Shown: piece after piece, positions 8,492 through 18,181 of the stretch
How the letters are laid out: each line of letters starts with the position of its first letter
Numbering within the stretch: the stretch's first letter is position 1
From: a bacterium 336/3
Lineage (GTDB): Bacteria; Bacteroidota; Bacteroidia; Cytophagales; Thermonemataceae
Length of the DNA stretch: 64,000 bases
NCBI GenBank assembly: GCA_001281695.1
Contig: LJIE01000001.1
Coordinates: forward strand, 2,556,586 to 2,620,585
Direction of reading: 5' to 3'
The notes under the pieces: generated by a model
What the model saw: only the letters and a program-made list of their open reading frames with translations
What the model was told of the DNA's origin: nothing
Databases searched by the model: none
Program-made: the position numbers and the translations under genes

Positions 8492-9502
8492 ATGGCGAAA
8501 ATCAAGTATTACTACGATACCGAATCGTGCCGATATGAGCGTGTACAGGTAAACAAATGGGATATAGCCTTTAATATTGCAGGTCTTTTAATTTTTGCAG
8601 CATTGTTTGGTTTAGGATTTACATTTATTTATACCAAATTTCATAAATCTGATAAAGAGGCTGAATTAGCCAAAGAAGTTGAAGAATTAAAGAGTTATTA
8701 TCAGCTCATAAACAAGAAGTTAGAGGAATCTGACAAAGTGCTTACTTCACTACAAGAAAGAGACGATAAAGTATATAGAGTAATATTTGCATCAGACCCA
8801 GTACCCATGTCTGCTCGTATCGCAGGCTCAGGCGGAACAGAGAAATATGCCGACTTACTCAAAAAAGGATTAAAAAGCGAAGATTTAGTATTAAATGCCC
8901 TTCAAAAAATAGACAGATTAAAACGTAAGATGTATGTACAAACAAAATCTTATGATGATATCATGCAAATGGCTAAAAGTAAAGAAGATAGATTAGCAAG
9001 TATTCCAGCCATTCAACCCCTCTCAAACAAAGAACTAACACGACTTTCTTCTGGTTTTGGTACACGCTTCCACCCTATTTTTGGAGGAGCTCAATTCCAC
9101 CCAGGTATAGATTTTGCTGCTCCACATGGTACGCCTATTTATGCGACTGCTGATGGTGTGGTTACTGTGGCTCAAAATAATTTTGGTGGTTATGGCAATG
9201 AAATTCAGATTAAACACAGCGAAGACTATACTACGCTTTATGCTCACCTTTCTGGTTTCAAAATACAAAAAGGACAAAAAGTAAAACGTGGCGAGTGTAT
9301 CGGTTATGTAGGAAGTACAGGTTTCTCTACTGCCCCACACTTACACTACGAGGTGATTCATAAAGGCGAAAAAGTAAATCCTGTTTATTATTTCTATAAC
9401 GACCTCTCTCCTGAACAATACGACAAGATTTTAGAATTGGCTTCTCGTGAAAATCGTTCTTTGGGAGCTGTGGATTCTAGAAACATCAAGATACAAGAAT
9501 AA
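8492..9502 (+). CDS. M23 family zinc metallopeptidase (murein hydrolase)
   Basis: A 336-aa envelope peptidase. The N-terminus is a short cytoplasmic part (AKIKYYYDTESCRYE), a single membrane segment at about residues 25-50, then a coiled-coil region (about 55-95). The C-terminal LytM/M23 domain has the zinc ligands H203 and D207 in HPGIDF and the HLH at 283-285 (HLHYEV), so it looks catalytically complete. The family cleaves peptide cross-links in peptidoglycan; membrane-anchored members with a coiled coil often act in division or envelope remodelling. It has its own promoter and terminator, so it appears monocistronic. Confidence 0.93.
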   Translation: MAKIKYYYDTESCRYERVQVNKWDIAFNIAGLLIFAALFGLGFTFIYTKFHKSDKEAELAKEVEELKSYYQLINKKLEESDKVLTSLQERDDKVYRVIFASDPVPMSARIAGSGGTEKYADLLKKGLKSEDLVLNALQKIDRLKRKMYVQTKSYDDIMQMAKSKEDRLASIPAIQPLSNKELTRLSSGFGTRFHPIFGGAQFHPGIDFAAPHGTPIYATADGVVTVAQNNFGGYGNEIQIKHSEDYTTLYAHLSGFKIQKGQKVKRGECIGYVGSTGFSTAPHLHYEVIHKGEKVNPVYYFYNDLSPEQYDKILELASRENRSLGAVDSRNIKIQE

Positions 9503-9523
9503 TTTTTATTATGTTAAGTAATT

Positions 9524-9560
9524 AAAAGTTCTAAAAAAATTTCTTTTTAGAACTTTTTTT
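9524..9560 (+). terminator. Intrinsic terminator after the M23 gene
   Basis: A 12-bp stem, AAGTTCTAAAAA (9526-9537) against TTTTTAGAACTT (9544-9555), followed by a T run. It separates the peptidase gene from the permease. Confidence 0.8.
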
Positions 9561-9616
9561 ACGAAAAAACCTTTATTTTCGCCTCTATTATATACACTAA
9601 GTTATTCAAATTTTAC

Positions 9617-11008
9617 ATGTCATCTCAAAAAATTAGTTTCAACACAGCAATTGCGATTGTTATTGCCAACATGATAGGTGCTGGCGTTTTTACCAGTTTG
9701 GGCTATCAGGCAGTGGGTACGCCCCACATTTTCCCTTTACTTGCATTATGGTTGATTGGAGGAATTGTTGCTCTTTGTGGAGCTTTAAATTACGGAGAAT
9801 TAGCTTCCTTAATGCCTCGTTCTGGTGGTGAGTATAATTTTTTATCTCAAATCTATCATCCACTATTCGGATTCCTTTCAGGCTGGATTTCAGCTACCAT
9901 TGGTTTTGCTGCTCCTGTAGCTTTGGCTGCTGTGGCCTTAGGGACTTATGCCTCCAATGTGGTTGGTATAGATGCCAAAATTATTGGAATTATTGTAGTT
10001 TTGATTGTTACGGCAATTCATGCAACAGATGTAAAAGCTGGAGGAAGTTTTCAGCGTTATTCTACGGCTGTAAAAGTAGGTTTGATTTTGTTGTTTATTC
10101 TTTCAGGCTTATTTCTTACCAATGAACCCCAAAGTATCAGTATTTTACCCAAAGCAGGCGATTGGGATGAAATTGTAAAAAGCACTTTTGCAGTTTCTTT
10201 AGCTTTTGTTTCTTTCGCTTATTCAGGTTGGAATGCTTCAGCTTATTTAGCAAATGAAATTGAGAATCCTCAGAAAAATGTACCGAAATCGCTTCTGATG
10301 GGTACACTTGTGGTAATGTTTGCTTATATTCTACTCAATTTTGTATTTCTTTATACCATTCCAGTTTCTACCTTATCGGCAGAACAAGCAAAAGACTTTA
10401 GTAAACCCTTAGAAGTGGGTTATTTATCAGCAGGTGTGATTTTTGGACAAATTGGTGGTAAAGTAATGGCAACATTGATTGCTTTGTTGCTTGTTTCTTC
10501 TATTAGTTCAATGGTATTTGCTGGCCCTAGAGTAACTCAGATGATTGGTGAAGATTTCCCTATGTTCAAAAGTTTTGCAAAATTAAATGCGAAAGGCGTT
10601 CCCAGTACAGCCATTATCGTACAATCTGTTATTTCAGTGATTCTAATTTTAACATCTTCTTTTGATTCAATTTTATATGCAATAGCCTTTATCTTAGATG
10701 TATTTACATTCTCTACAGTGTTGGGTGTGATTGTTTTAAGAATTAGAAAACCACAAGAAGAAAGAAAATATAAAGCATGGGGATTCCCTATTACATCACT
10801 TATATTCTTGGCTGCAACAGGTTGGACCATGTGGTATTTGTTTAAAGAACGTATTTTGCCTGCTACCAAAGCCATTTTTGGTGTTGGCTTAAACCCTGAA
10901 TCAAGTTATTTACAACAAACCATGCCTTCTTTTATCACTTTAGGAATGCTTGTGTCTGGTACAATTGTTTACTTTATCAGTAAAAATATCAAAGAATCAA
11001 AAGCTTAA
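9617..11008 (+). CDS. APC superfamily amino acid permease
   Basis: A 463-aa integral membrane transporter with about 12 hydrophobic helices. The first helix carries the signature IANMIGAGVFTSLG, the unwound GAG substrate-binding segment of the amino acid-polyamine-organocation (APC) family. NYGELASLMPRSGGEYNFL and AYSGWNASAYLANEIENPQKNVPKSL are the family's TM3 and TM6 regions. The substrate cannot be read from sequence; relatives import neutral amino acids or exchange them. The gene stands alone upstream of an unrelated lipoprotein 33 bases further on, which may be co-transcribed. Confidence 0.92.
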   Translation: MSSQKISFNTAIAIVIANMIGAGVFTSLGYQAVGTPHIFPLLALWLIGGIVALCGALNYGELASLMPRSGGEYNFLSQIYHPLFGFLSGWISATIGFAAPVALAAVALGTYASNVVGIDAKIIGIIVVLIVTAIHATDVKAGGSFQRYSTAVKVGLILLFILSGLFLTNEPQSISILPKAGDWDEIVKSTFAVSLAFVSFAYSGWNASAYLANEIENPQKNVPKSLLMGTLVVMFAYILLNFVFLYTIPVSTLSAEQAKDFSKPLEVGYLSAGVIFGQIGGKVMATLIALLLVSSISSMVFAGPRVTQMIGEDFPMFKSFAKLNAKGVPSTAIIVQSVISVILILTSSFDSILYAIAFILDVFTFSTVLGVIVLRIRKPQEERKYKAWGFPITSLIFLAATGWTMWYLFKERILPATKAIFGVGLNPESSYLQQTMPSFITLGMLVSGTIVYFISKNIKESKA

Positions 11009-11041
11009 AAAATAATAGTTTTATTTATCAACCTGTTTCTT

Positions 11042-12361
11042 ATGAAATCAAAACTTAGTCAACTACTCTTATTAGTTGCAACTATCACCTTTTTAGAATC
11101 TTGCAAGGGTGGCGAAAATACCAAAGACAATGGCAAGAAAGATACAACCTCTGTCAAAAAAGATTCTACACAGAAAAAAGAGGAAACTTCAGATCGCCAA
11201 GTTCCACAAGACAAAAAATTCAATCAAATTGCTCGCTTTATTGCTGGTTTACCTCAAGTAGAAAGTGATGAGCTTAAAAAATATGAAGAGTCTGGTGCTT
11301 GGAAAAGTTATTCAAAAGAAAGTGAAGCAAAATGGAAGAAATTAAAAGATGGAAAAATAGCCAAAATGCGTACTTGGGGTGAGCAAGAGCTTAAAGAACC
11401 CAATGCACAAGGTGGATTATTGTTCTATCCTTTCAGTGGAGCAGATTTTATGCATGCTCAAACATTTTTCCCCAATGCAGATGACATTGTTATGATTGGG
11501 CTTGAACCCATTGGTACACCCTTAGATCTTGAAAAAGTAGAAAAGAAACAAACCAATTATTTCAATGCTCTCAATAAAGCAGGTTATTTTTTAGCTGAAT
11601 TTAGCTTTTTCAGAACGATTGATATGGCTGTGGATTTGACTGGGCAACGCTCCATAGAGGTTGATGGAACTATTCACTTGATTATGTTATACATGGCTCA
11701 ATTGGATAACGAAATTACATACTACGAAAAAGTAGCCATCAATAAAGAAGGGAAAGTTGTACTTGCCAACGATTACAAAGTTGATGATAGCAACAAAAAG
11801 AAAGTAGTTTATGGAAATAAAATATATTTCAAGAAAAAAGGAGATAACAAAGTAAGGTCATTGACATATTTTAGTGTCAATATTATTAACATGGCTTTAG
11901 AAAAAGAAACACCTGAATTCAAAGCTTACTTACAGAGTCTTCGTCCAACAGCTACTTATTTGAAAGCTGCTTCGTATTTGATGTATAATGAAGTGTTTAG
12001 TACAGTGAAACATGTTATCTTAAAGAATAGCAAATTTGTTTTACAAGACGATTCAGGAATGCCTTTGAAAAACTTTGCTGATGATAGCAAATGGCAAAAA
12101 ACTTTTTTTGGGGTGTATGCAGGTCCTATTAGTTTATTCTCTGGTCGTTATCAGACAGACATGAGAGAAGCTTTCAAAAATAAAGACCAAGTTCGTGCTC
12201 TTCCTTTCGGAATTGGTTATCAATTTAGAGAAGGTTCTTCTAACTTGATGCTCGCTAAAAAAGTTGGAGAAGTAACAGATGCAGACTTAGAAACTAAACC
12301 TGCAAAAAAAGAAACAAAAGAAGAGGTTAAAAAAGACGATTCAAAAAAAAATAATAAATAA
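11042..12361 (+). CDS. Conserved lipoprotein of unknown function
   Basis: A 439-aa predicted lipoprotein: MKSKLSQLLLLVATITFLESC gives a lipobox ending at Cys21, followed by a Lys/Asp/Thr-rich low-complexity linker to about residue 60. The mature domain contains WGEQELKEPNAQGGLLFYPFSGADF, FFPNADDIVMIGLEPIG and, near the end, FFGVYAGPISLFSGRYQ. The C-terminus is again Lys/Glu-rich. I do not recognise an enzyme motif. The GxLFYPFSGADF and GLEPIG pattern looks like a conserved uncharacterised bacterial family, with a globular domain of about 350 residues. A strong hairpin follows the stop. Confidence 0.8.
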   Translation: MKSKLSQLLLLVATITFLESCKGGENTKDNGKKDTTSVKKDSTQKKEETSDRQVPQDKKFNQIARFIAGLPQVESDELKKYEESGAWKSYSKESEAKWKKLKDGKIAKMRTWGEQELKEPNAQGGLLFYPFSGADFMHAQTFFPNADDIVMIGLEPIGTPLDLEKVEKKQTNYFNALNKAGYFLAEFSFFRTIDMAVDLTGQRSIEVDGTIHLIMLYMAQLDNEITYYEKVAINKEGKVVLANDYKVDDSNKKKVVYGNKIYFKKKGDNKVRSLTYFSVNIINMALEKETPEFKAYLQSLRPTATYLKAASYLMYNEVFSTVKHVILKNSKFVLQDDSGMPLKNFADDSKWQKTFFGVYAGPISLFSGRYQTDMREAFKNKDQVRALPFGIGYQFREGSSNLMLAKKVGEVTDADLETKPAKKETKEEVKKDDSKKNNK

Positions 12362-12384
12362 TACTCAATTATTTAATTAAATTT

Positions 12385-12424
12385 TAAGCCTATAAGCCTC
12401 CCACGCTTATAGGCTTAGTTTTGA
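12385..12424 (+). terminator. Intrinsic terminator after the lipoprotein gene
   Basis: A 13-bp perfect stem, TAAGCCTATAAGC (12385-12397) against GCTTATAGGCTTA (12405-12417), then GTTTTG. The T tract is short, so termination may be partial. Confidence 0.7.
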
Positions 12425-12441
12425 TAAACACTTCTATAATC

Positions 12442-13722
12442 ATGAAAATCAGAATTTTATATATTTTTGTTTTGTATATTTTACCTCATGTACTAAAAAG
12501 TCAGGGTAAAGAAAACAACGTTTTAGAAAAAATTCTGTATTTGCAATACGACCAATTCAAACCCTATCTTGACAACAAAGACGCTTACAATATCCAGATA
12601 TTATACACTCAAGTTCTGAGAGATAAGAATAATAAGCCCAGTTTAAAAACATATACTTATAACATAGATAATCGTAACTATATTTATCCTGCCAGCACAG
12701 TAAAACTTCCTGTAATTTTACTATCTTTAGAAAAAGTTAACAAAATCAACGAATTAAAAGAAGAAATTGTTTTAACCAAAAATACTCGTATGAGTACTTT
12801 GGCAAGTAGCATTTGTCCTGAAGGCGTTTTGGCAACTATACCCCAAGATACCAACCCTCCTTGTATAGCCCAGTACGCAGAAAGGATGTTGCTTGTCAGT
12901 GATAATCCTTCTTTTGCTCGTTTGTACGAATTTTTGGGGCAACGTTATATTCATGAAACTTTACAGGGGAAAGGTTATGACAGCATTCGTATTGTCAGGC
13001 GTTTGGGTGGAAGTCTTTGCTATACAGATCAACAAAATGCTTGTACCAATCCTGTGATGTTTCATAATAATCAATTACAAATGGTTTATAAACAGGATGA
13101 AATCTGCAATGACTCTCTCCCTCAACCCATTTTTTCAAAAATAGAAGTGGGTAAGACTCATTTAGATGGTTTTGGTAGATTTCAGAATTTTCCACTTGAT
13201 TTCACAACCAATAACTTTTTTGCTTTAAGTCAATTGCATAAAATTACCATTGCTACAATTTTACCTGAAACCTTAGAGAAGAAATTACGTTTCAATCTAA
13301 CAGCAGAGGACTACACTTTCTTATGGCGTTTGATGGGGGCTTATCCCAGAGAAGGAATAAAAACTGCATATTCTATCCAAACAGGTCATTTTGATACTTA
13401 CAAAAAATATTTATTTTATGGGCAAGACCCCAATGCACAAATCAATCCGAATATCCGAATTTTTAATATCGTAGGATTAGCTTATGGTTTTGCGATTGAT
13501 TCTGCTTACATAGTTGATTTTGAAAACAATATTGAGTTTTTTCTTACGGCTGCCATTTATACCAATCGGGATGGTGTACTCAACGATAACCTTTATGAAT
13601 ATGCCACTGAAGGAATGCCTTTCTTAAAAATGTTAGGACAAACTATTTATAAATATGAGTTAGCAAAAGAAAAAAAATACAAATCGAACTTAAGTAAATT
13701 TCAAGTTTTTCAAAAAAATTGA
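12442..13722 (+). CDS. Class A beta-lactamase-fold serine hydrolase
   Basis: A 426-aa exported protein; the ATG at 12442 begins a signal peptide (KIRILYIFVLYILPHVLKSQ). The fold is that of class A beta-lactamases and DD-peptidases (Beta-lactamase2 family): SxxK motif S85-T-V-K88 in YPASTVKLP and SDN motif S153-D154-N155 in VSDNPSFARLYEFLG. The third box, usually KTG, appears to correspond to NIVGLAYGF near residue 350, where Lys is replaced by Ile. The insert with paired Cys residues (SSICPEGV, NPPCIAQY) is outside the usual fold. This is likely a periplasmic hydrolase related to penicillin-binding enzymes; true beta-lactamase activity is doubtful. Confidence 0.82.
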   Translation: MKIRILYIFVLYILPHVLKSQGKENNVLEKILYLQYDQFKPYLDNKDAYNIQILYTQVLRDKNNKPSLKTYTYNIDNRNYIYPASTVKLPVILLSLEKVNKINELKEEIVLTKNTRMSTLASSICPEGVLATIPQDTNPPCIAQYAERMLLVSDNPSFARLYEFLGQRYIHETLQGKGYDSIRIVRRLGGSLCYTDQQNACTNPVMFHNNQLQMVYKQDEICNDSLPQPIFSKIEVGKTHLDGFGRFQNFPLDFTTNNFFALSQLHKITIATILPETLEKKLRFNLTAEDYTFLWRLMGAYPREGIKTAYSIQTGHFDTYKKYLFYGQDPNAQINPNIRIFNIVGLAYGFAIDSAYIVDFENNIEFFLTAAIYTNRDGVLNDNLYEYATEGMPFLKMLGQTIYKYELAKEKKYKSNLSKFQVFQKN

Positions 13723-13841
13723 AATTATTTTTTCATAAAATTTTATTAATATTTTTCACATAAACTATTGACTTTTAGTTTTTTATTTTTTAAATTTATC
13801 TCATCAAAAATTGAAAATTGACATTTTATATCTCAAAAAAA

Positions 13842-14192
13842 ATGATGCTTATGGAGACGACTTATGAGAAAAGTACAAAATTGTACTACACTATAGGAGA
13901 AGTCGCAGAAATGATGAATGTTACAACTTCACTCATACGATTTTGGGAAAGTGAATTTGATATGCTCCATTTTCAAAAAAATAAAAAAGGAGACAGAAGA
14001 TTCACACAAGAAGATATTGAGGATTTGAAAGCGATTTATCATTTAGTGAAAGAGAAAGGATATAAATTAGAGGCAGCAAAAGAAATTATGAGGCAACGCT
14101 CTAAAGAAGTAAAACAAAAAATAGAAACATTACAATCTTTGTACAGACTCAAAGATTTTTTACAAATGCTCAAAAATGAACTTCCTTTATAA
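13842..14192 (+). CDS. MerR family transcriptional regulator
   Basis: A 116-aa DNA-binding protein (starts at 13842 or 13851 are both possible; an upstream TTG is less likely). The winged-helix MerR domain spans about residues 13-85: YYTIGEVAEMMNVTTSLIRFWESEF, then GDRRFTQEDIEDLKAIYHLVKEKGYKLEAAKEIM. It is followed by a short helix for dimerisation and no effector domain, so it is a minimal MerR. Bacteroidota carry a conserved MerR of this type (NKKGxRxFT, LIxHLVKEKG) next to M23 peptidase and dprA genes, as here. Its ligand and targets are unknown. It sits 39 bases upstream of dprA and may be co-transcribed. Confidence 0.88.
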   Translation: MMLMETTYEKSTKLYYTIGEVAEMMNVTTSLIRFWESEFDMLHFQKNKKGDRRFTQEDIEDLKAIYHLVKEKGYKLEAAKEIMRQRSKEVKQKIETLQSLYRLKDFLQMLKNELPL

Positions 14193-14231
14193 ACGCAAAC
14201 TTAGTATCTTCGCAAAGCTAAATTGTTTTTT

Positions 14232-15371
14232 ATGAGTTCATTTGTTCGTGTAAATATATACGAAATGGCGTTACATTTGATAGAAGGTGTTGGAGGAGTA
14301 ACCGCTCGAAATTTACTAATTCATTTTGGTTCAGCAGAAAATATTTTTAAGGCAAAAAAGCATCAACTCCTCCAATTACAAGGAATCGGTTCAAAAGTAA
14401 GTCAATCTATTACAGAAAATCAAAGTCAATTATTTGAAAAAGCTGAAAAAGAAATAAAGGATGCTGAAAAAAATGGTATCCAAATTTTATTTTTTTCGGA
14501 TGAAGCTTATCCCAAACGCCTCAAGTATATTGATGATGCTCCTATCCTTCTATACAAAAAAGGTAATACTGACCTCAATCAAGATAAAACCATTGCCATC
14601 GTGGGTACTCGGCAATCTACTCAATATGGTAAAAACTTTATAGAGCAATTATTACTTGAACTCAAAGCCTATAAACCCATCATTATCAGTGGAATGGCTT
14701 ATGGAATAGACATCATTGCTCATAAAGAATCTCTTAAAAATGAATTGGCTACTGTGGGCGTTTTGGCAAATGGTTTGGATACCATGTATCCATCTTCTCA
14801 CCAAAATACAGCCGAACAAATGGTGATTCATCAAGGATCTTTGATTTCAGAGTTTCCTTTGGGTACACGCCCAGATGCTCCCCGATTTCCTGCAAGAAAT
14901 AGAATTACAGCAGCCTTGTCGGATGTAGTGATTGTCGTGGAATCTATGAAAAAAGGTGGAGCAATGATTACAGCTCAATATGCCAATGACTACAATCGAG
15001 AAGTTTTTGCTCTACCTGGTAATATTGGTCTGACCACTTCAGAAGGTTGCAATCATCTCATCAAAACTCATCAAGCTCATTTGATAACTTCTGCTGAAGA
15101 TATTGCTTATATCATGAATTGGGAAAAAATATCTGATACTCCTTCAAAAAAGATTTTAAGTTTAAATAATTTAGAACTTTCTGAATCTGAAATTTCTGTT
15201 ATCAAATATCTATTTGAAAAAGAAGAAGCAAGCTTAGACGAAATGTGTTTGCTATTAAACATACCACTAAATCAAATGGCAGTAATTTTGCTTAATTTAG
15301 AAATGCAGGATTTTATCAATGCCTTGCCTGGTAAAAGATTTAATCTTAAAACTAAATTGTTTATTCGTTGA
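14232..15371 (+). CDS. dprA: DNA-processing protein DprA
   Basis: A 379-aa DprA/Smf protein, which loads RecA on incoming single-stranded DNA in natural transformation. The N-terminus has a helix-hairpin-helix segment ([19 protein letters not shown]). The Rossmann-like core contains [66 protein letters not shown] and the [12 protein letters not shown] segment. A C-terminal winged-helix-like tail follows. The ATG at 14232 is chosen over a TTG nine bases upstream. The stop is 8 bases before the start of the J-domain gene. Confidence 0.95.
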   Translation: MSSFVRVNIYEMALHLIEGVGGVTARNLLIHFGSAENIFKAKKHQLLQLQGIGSKVSQSITENQSQLFEKAEKEIKDAEKNGIQILFFSDEAYPKRLKYIDDAPILLYKKGNTDLNQDKTIAIVGTRQSTQYGKNFIEQLLLELKAYKPIIISGMAYGIDIIAHKESLKNELATVGVLANGLDTMYPSSHQNTAEQMVIHQGSLISEFPLGTRPDAPRFPARNRITAALSDVVIVVESMKKGGAMITAQYANDYNREVFALPGNIGLTTSEGCNHLIKTHQAHLITSAEDIAYIMNWEKISDTPSKKILSLNNLELSESEISVIKYLFEKEEASLDEMCLLLNIPLNQMAVILLNLEMQDFINALPGKRFNLKTKLFIR

Positions 15372-15379
15372 TACTGACT

Positions 15380-16261
15380 ATGAATTACTATGAAATTTTA
15401 AACATATCTACACAAGCAACAGAAAAAGAAATAAAACTTGCTTTTAAAAAATTGGCTTGGAAATATCACCCTGATCAAAATCTAAATGATAAAAAAGCCG
15501 AAGAAACTTTTAAGTTGATTAATGAAGCTTATCATACCCTCTCTGACTCCAGTAAACGACAATTTTATGATGCGAAGATTGGCATACGCCAAAATATAGA
15601 TGCTTTTCATTATTATAAAACCTATCAGAAAAAAGAACAAGAAGAAAGAGAAGTCAAAAAAGCTGTTTTTCAAGAGTTTATAAAAAAATTTAAAGCTGAA
15701 AGACAAGCCAAACAAATAGAAGTACAACAAACAGTTAAGAAAGCAAACTTCTGGATAGGGATATTTGTGGTGCTTTTTGCTATATTTGTTGTTATAATCA
15801 ACTTTTTAGATATTCGAGAACGAAATATTTTATATCAAAATGCCCTATTACATTATAAAAACAAACAATTAAAAAAATCGGACTCTATTATACATATTTT
15901 GCTCAATAAGAAGCCAACAAATGAAAAATACTACCTATTATCTATAAAAATACTCATTGAGCAAGGGAAATATGATTTGGCTTATAAAAAACTACATTAC
16001 AGCACTCATACAAATGAATCTGAATACATATTCTGGGAATTGGTGTGTCGTTATCAGACCAAGCAGATTATTGCACCTGAAGTATTGAAAGAATTTTCTG
16101 TTTTAGAGAAAAAGGGATACCGAGATGCAAGTTTGTATTTTTGGAGAGCTCTTATAAAATTTGAAATCTTGGCAGATAGACAGACTATTTGCCAAGATTT
16201 ACATTTGGCTGCCACTTTGGGTGAGTGGAAAGCCGAACAATATTTTTATGTTTGTGAATAA
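15380..16261 (+). CDS. J-domain protein with a membrane segment and TPR-like tail
   Basis: A 293-aa protein. Residues 1-66 are a J domain ([22 protein letters not shown], then the catalytic HPD in WKYHPDQN) that would stimulate an Hsp70 ATPase. A basic coiled-coil stretch (about 75-120) precedes one membrane helix (about 122-142, [20 protein letters not shown]). The remainder is helical with TPR-like spacing ([41 protein letters not shown]). No Gly/Phe-rich or zinc-finger region is present, so it is a type III J protein, probably recruiting DnaK to the inner membrane. It abuts the convergent DUF4293 gene with no gap. Confidence 0.88.
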   Translation: MNYYEILNISTQATEKEIKLAFKKLAWKYHPDQNLNDKKAEETFKLINEAYHTLSDSSKRQFYDAKIGIRQNIDAFHYYKTYQKKEQEEREVKKAVFQEFIKKFKAERQAKQIEVQQTVKKANFWIGIFVVLFAIFVVIINFLDIRERNILYQNALLHYKNKQLKKSDSIIHILLNKKPTNEKYYLLSIKILIEQGKYDLAYKKLHYSTHTNESEYIFWELVCRYQTKQIIAPEVLKEFSVLEKKGYRDASLYFWRALIKFEILADRQTICQDLHLAATLGEWKAEQYFYVCE

Positions 16262-16735
16262 TTATCGGATTCTATCTGCCGAACGCACCAAGTTTTCGTC
16301 TTTTCTGATAAACCTGTTGGCTAACATATTACACACAAGAGCAATGACTGGCAAAAACAATCCTACTTGAAAATTTCCTTTTTGAGCAGGAAGTAAGATT
16401 TTTTCTGCATCAGAAATTAGTAATGCTGAAGCCACTACCGAAATAGCTATCAAAAGAGAATTTATAAGATTAAGTAATATTTGGCGAGGACGATTTCTGT
16501 AATTGAGTAAAGAAATCACACTGATAATCACAGAGAAAAATGCCAAAATAAAGATATAAACTGCTCCTTTTTCAGAAATCATTATTTCTCCTTTCATATG
16601 GCTTGTACCAAATGCGTTGATGAGAACATGTTCTCCAGCTTGGGCATCTATTTTCTTCCAAATGGGCAAGAACAAGAAAAGTGTCATCAGGATGGCTATC
16701 AACCCTAAAAAAACACTCTGAATACGTTGAATCAT
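16262..16735 (-). CDS. DUF4293 family membrane protein
   Basis: A 157-aa protein with four predicted membrane helices; the ATG at 16735 gives MIQRIQSVFLGLIAILMTLFLF, the typical start of DUF4293 proteins in Bacteroidota. FLPIWKK follows, then a short loop of about 40 residues and a pair of helices separated by NYRNRPRQ. The family's function is unknown. It lies upstream of no other gene in its own direction and its stop codon directly abuts that of the J-domain gene (16261/16262). Confidence 0.85.
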   Translation of the reverse strand: MIQRIQSVFLGLIAILMTLFLFLPIWKKIDAQAGEHVLINAFGTSHMKGEIMISEKGAVYIFILAFFSVIISVISLLNYRNRPRQILLNLINSLLIAISVVASALLISDAEKILLPAQKGNFQVGLFLPVIALVCNMLANRFIRKDENLVRSADRIR

Positions 16736-16785
16736 AAAGTTTAAAATTTTAAAACCCAAGCAAATATAAGACTTTTTTCAATAAA

Positions 16786-16812
16786 ATGAAAAAACCTGCC
16801 TTGAAAGGCAGG
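16786..16812 (-). terminator. Intrinsic terminator of rpsO
   Basis: Minus strand: CCTGCC (16812-16807), TTTCAA loop, GGCAGG (16800-16795), then TTTTTTCATT. It starts 22 bases after the rpsO stop. Confidence 0.9.
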
Positions 16813-16834
16813 CTCTTCAAGAGGAAAAGTAAAA

Positions 16835-17110
16835 TTACTTTCTCAAATTTAGGTCATTCAAAACTTGGCGATAACGCTCTAAGTTTGTTTTTTGTAAATA
16901 GCCTAATAAGCTTTTACGCTTACCAACTAATTTCAAAAGACCCAAGCGAGAAGAGTGGTCTTTCTTATTGCTTTTTAAGTGCTGTGTCAAATAGTTAATT
17001 CTATCTGTAAACAAAGCAATTTGAGATTCAGGAGAGCCTGTATCTGTTGCATTCTTAGAAAAGCTATATTTTGCGAATATTTCTTTTTTGTCTTGGCTTG
17101 AAAGATGCAT
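16835..17110 (-). CDS. rpsO: 30S ribosomal protein S15
   Basis: A complete 91-aa S15 ([56 protein letters not shown]), which binds 16S rRNA and organises the central domain of the small subunit. The conserved GSPE...LT.RI...L and SRRGL-like segments are present, with L replacing one residue of the usual RRGL. It appears monocistronic, with a clear terminator. Self-regulation through its mRNA leader, known in other bacteria, cannot be judged from the 87-base leader. Confidence 0.97.
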   Translation of the reverse strand: MHLSSQDKKEIFAKYSFSKNATDTGSPESQIALFTDRINYLTQHLKSNKKDHSSRLGLLKLVGKRKSLLGYLQKTNLERYRQVLNDLNLRK

Positions 17111-17197
17111 TTCTTTTATTCTTTTAGTGTTATTATATTTTCAGGTTGCAATATTAGCTTTTTTTTAATATATAACCAAATATTTTTACAATATTTT

Positions 17198-18169
17198 TTA
17201 AAGAGGCTTTATTTTTTCTATATTTACCCATTCATCCCACTGGCTTCCATAACCATCATATGATATTTTGTATTGAGAGCCACTTTTATCTATAATAGAG
17301 GCCTTATAATAAGATCCTTTCCAATTTACTTGCACCTTATCTCCTATTTTATAGTCTGTTGGTAATAGATTGGTTTTTGAGTCTTCGGTACCATAACTTG
17401 AGTTTGTTTTTTGTATAGGTTCTATATCTGAGGGTTTATAAGTATTTGTACTTTTTTTTAATAATAGTATTAAAATAATCGCTCCTAAAATAGTTATTGC
17501 AATTCCTACTTTTAGTACATTTCTTTTAGTTTGAGTTTTTAGGATATTTATTTTCTCCTCAGAGGGTATTCTTTTTTCTGTAATCCACTCATTCCAATAG
17601 TCACTATACCCTTTATAACGGATTTTATACTGAAACCCTTCTATATCAATGATAGTCGCATCATATATTTTATCATTCCAAAGAACTTTTATAGTATCTC
17701 CAACTTTTCTGCTTTTCTTTAAAGATATATTTACTTGAGATAAAGTTTTTTTCTCTTGATTACTTTGTTTGATAACAGAAATCGCCTCAAACGACTTTTC
17801 ATAATCAGGAATATGCTCTAATATTTCTTCAGCTTTAGAAAGAGCTTTTTCTTTGTAATTTGCGTTTTTTTCTTGCTTCCATGCTTCAAAATAAGCTTGT
17901 AGAAGCATTTTAAGTGTTTCTACATTTTCCGCATTTAAAATATATGCGTGCTCCAAAGCCACAATAGCATCTTCATAATTCTGATGAGTTAAAAAACCCT
18001 CTCCTCTTTCTTGATATTTTATAACTTCTTTTTCAAGAGAAGCTTGGTCTATACCCAATTCTTGAGCAATTTCGTTCAAATCATCTTGATTTAAGCGTGT
18101 TTTTTCTTGCTCATTTTTAATTGAGAGAATTTTTTTAACAAATTCCTCTATATTTTTATCCTCATCCAT
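17198..18169 (-). CDS. TPR-like membrane protein with two chromo-barrel/Tudor-knot domains
   Basis: A 323-aa protein. Residues 1-55 are helical (NIEEFVKKILSI, LNEIAQELGIDQASLEKEV, possibly helix-turn-helix-like). Residues 55-130 look like a TPR-type repeat (EGFLTHQNYEDAIVALEHAY). Residues 155-201 and 275-321 are two copies of a small beta-barrel with the pattern V-G-D-x-I-x-V-x-W...YDATIID...YKIRYKGY...W-x-EW, as in the chromo-barrel/Tudor-knot family (MRG15, MOF). A membrane helix lies between them at about 218-238, so the two barrels should be on opposite sides of the membrane. It lies 12 bases after a shorter paralogue. In eukaryotes such barrels bind methylated histones or RNA; the bacterial ligand is unknown. 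Confidence 0.75.
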   Translation of the reverse strand: MDEDKNIEEFVKKILSIKNEQEKTRLNQDDLNEIAQELGIDQASLEKEVIKYQERGEGFLTHQNYEDAIVALEHAYILNAENVETLKMLLQAYFEAWKQEKNANYKEKALSKAEEILEHIPDYEKSFEAISVIKQSNQEKKTLSQVNISLKKSRKVGDTIKVLWNDKIYDATIIDIEGFQYKIRYKGYSDYWNEWITEKRIPSEEKINILKTQTKRNVLKVGIAITILGAIILILLLKKSTNTYKPSDIEPIQKTNSSYGTEDSKTNLLPTDYKIGDKVQVNWKGSYYKASIIDKSGSQYKISYDGYGSQWDEWVNIEKIKPL

Positions 18170-18181
18170 TGTTTTGCTATT

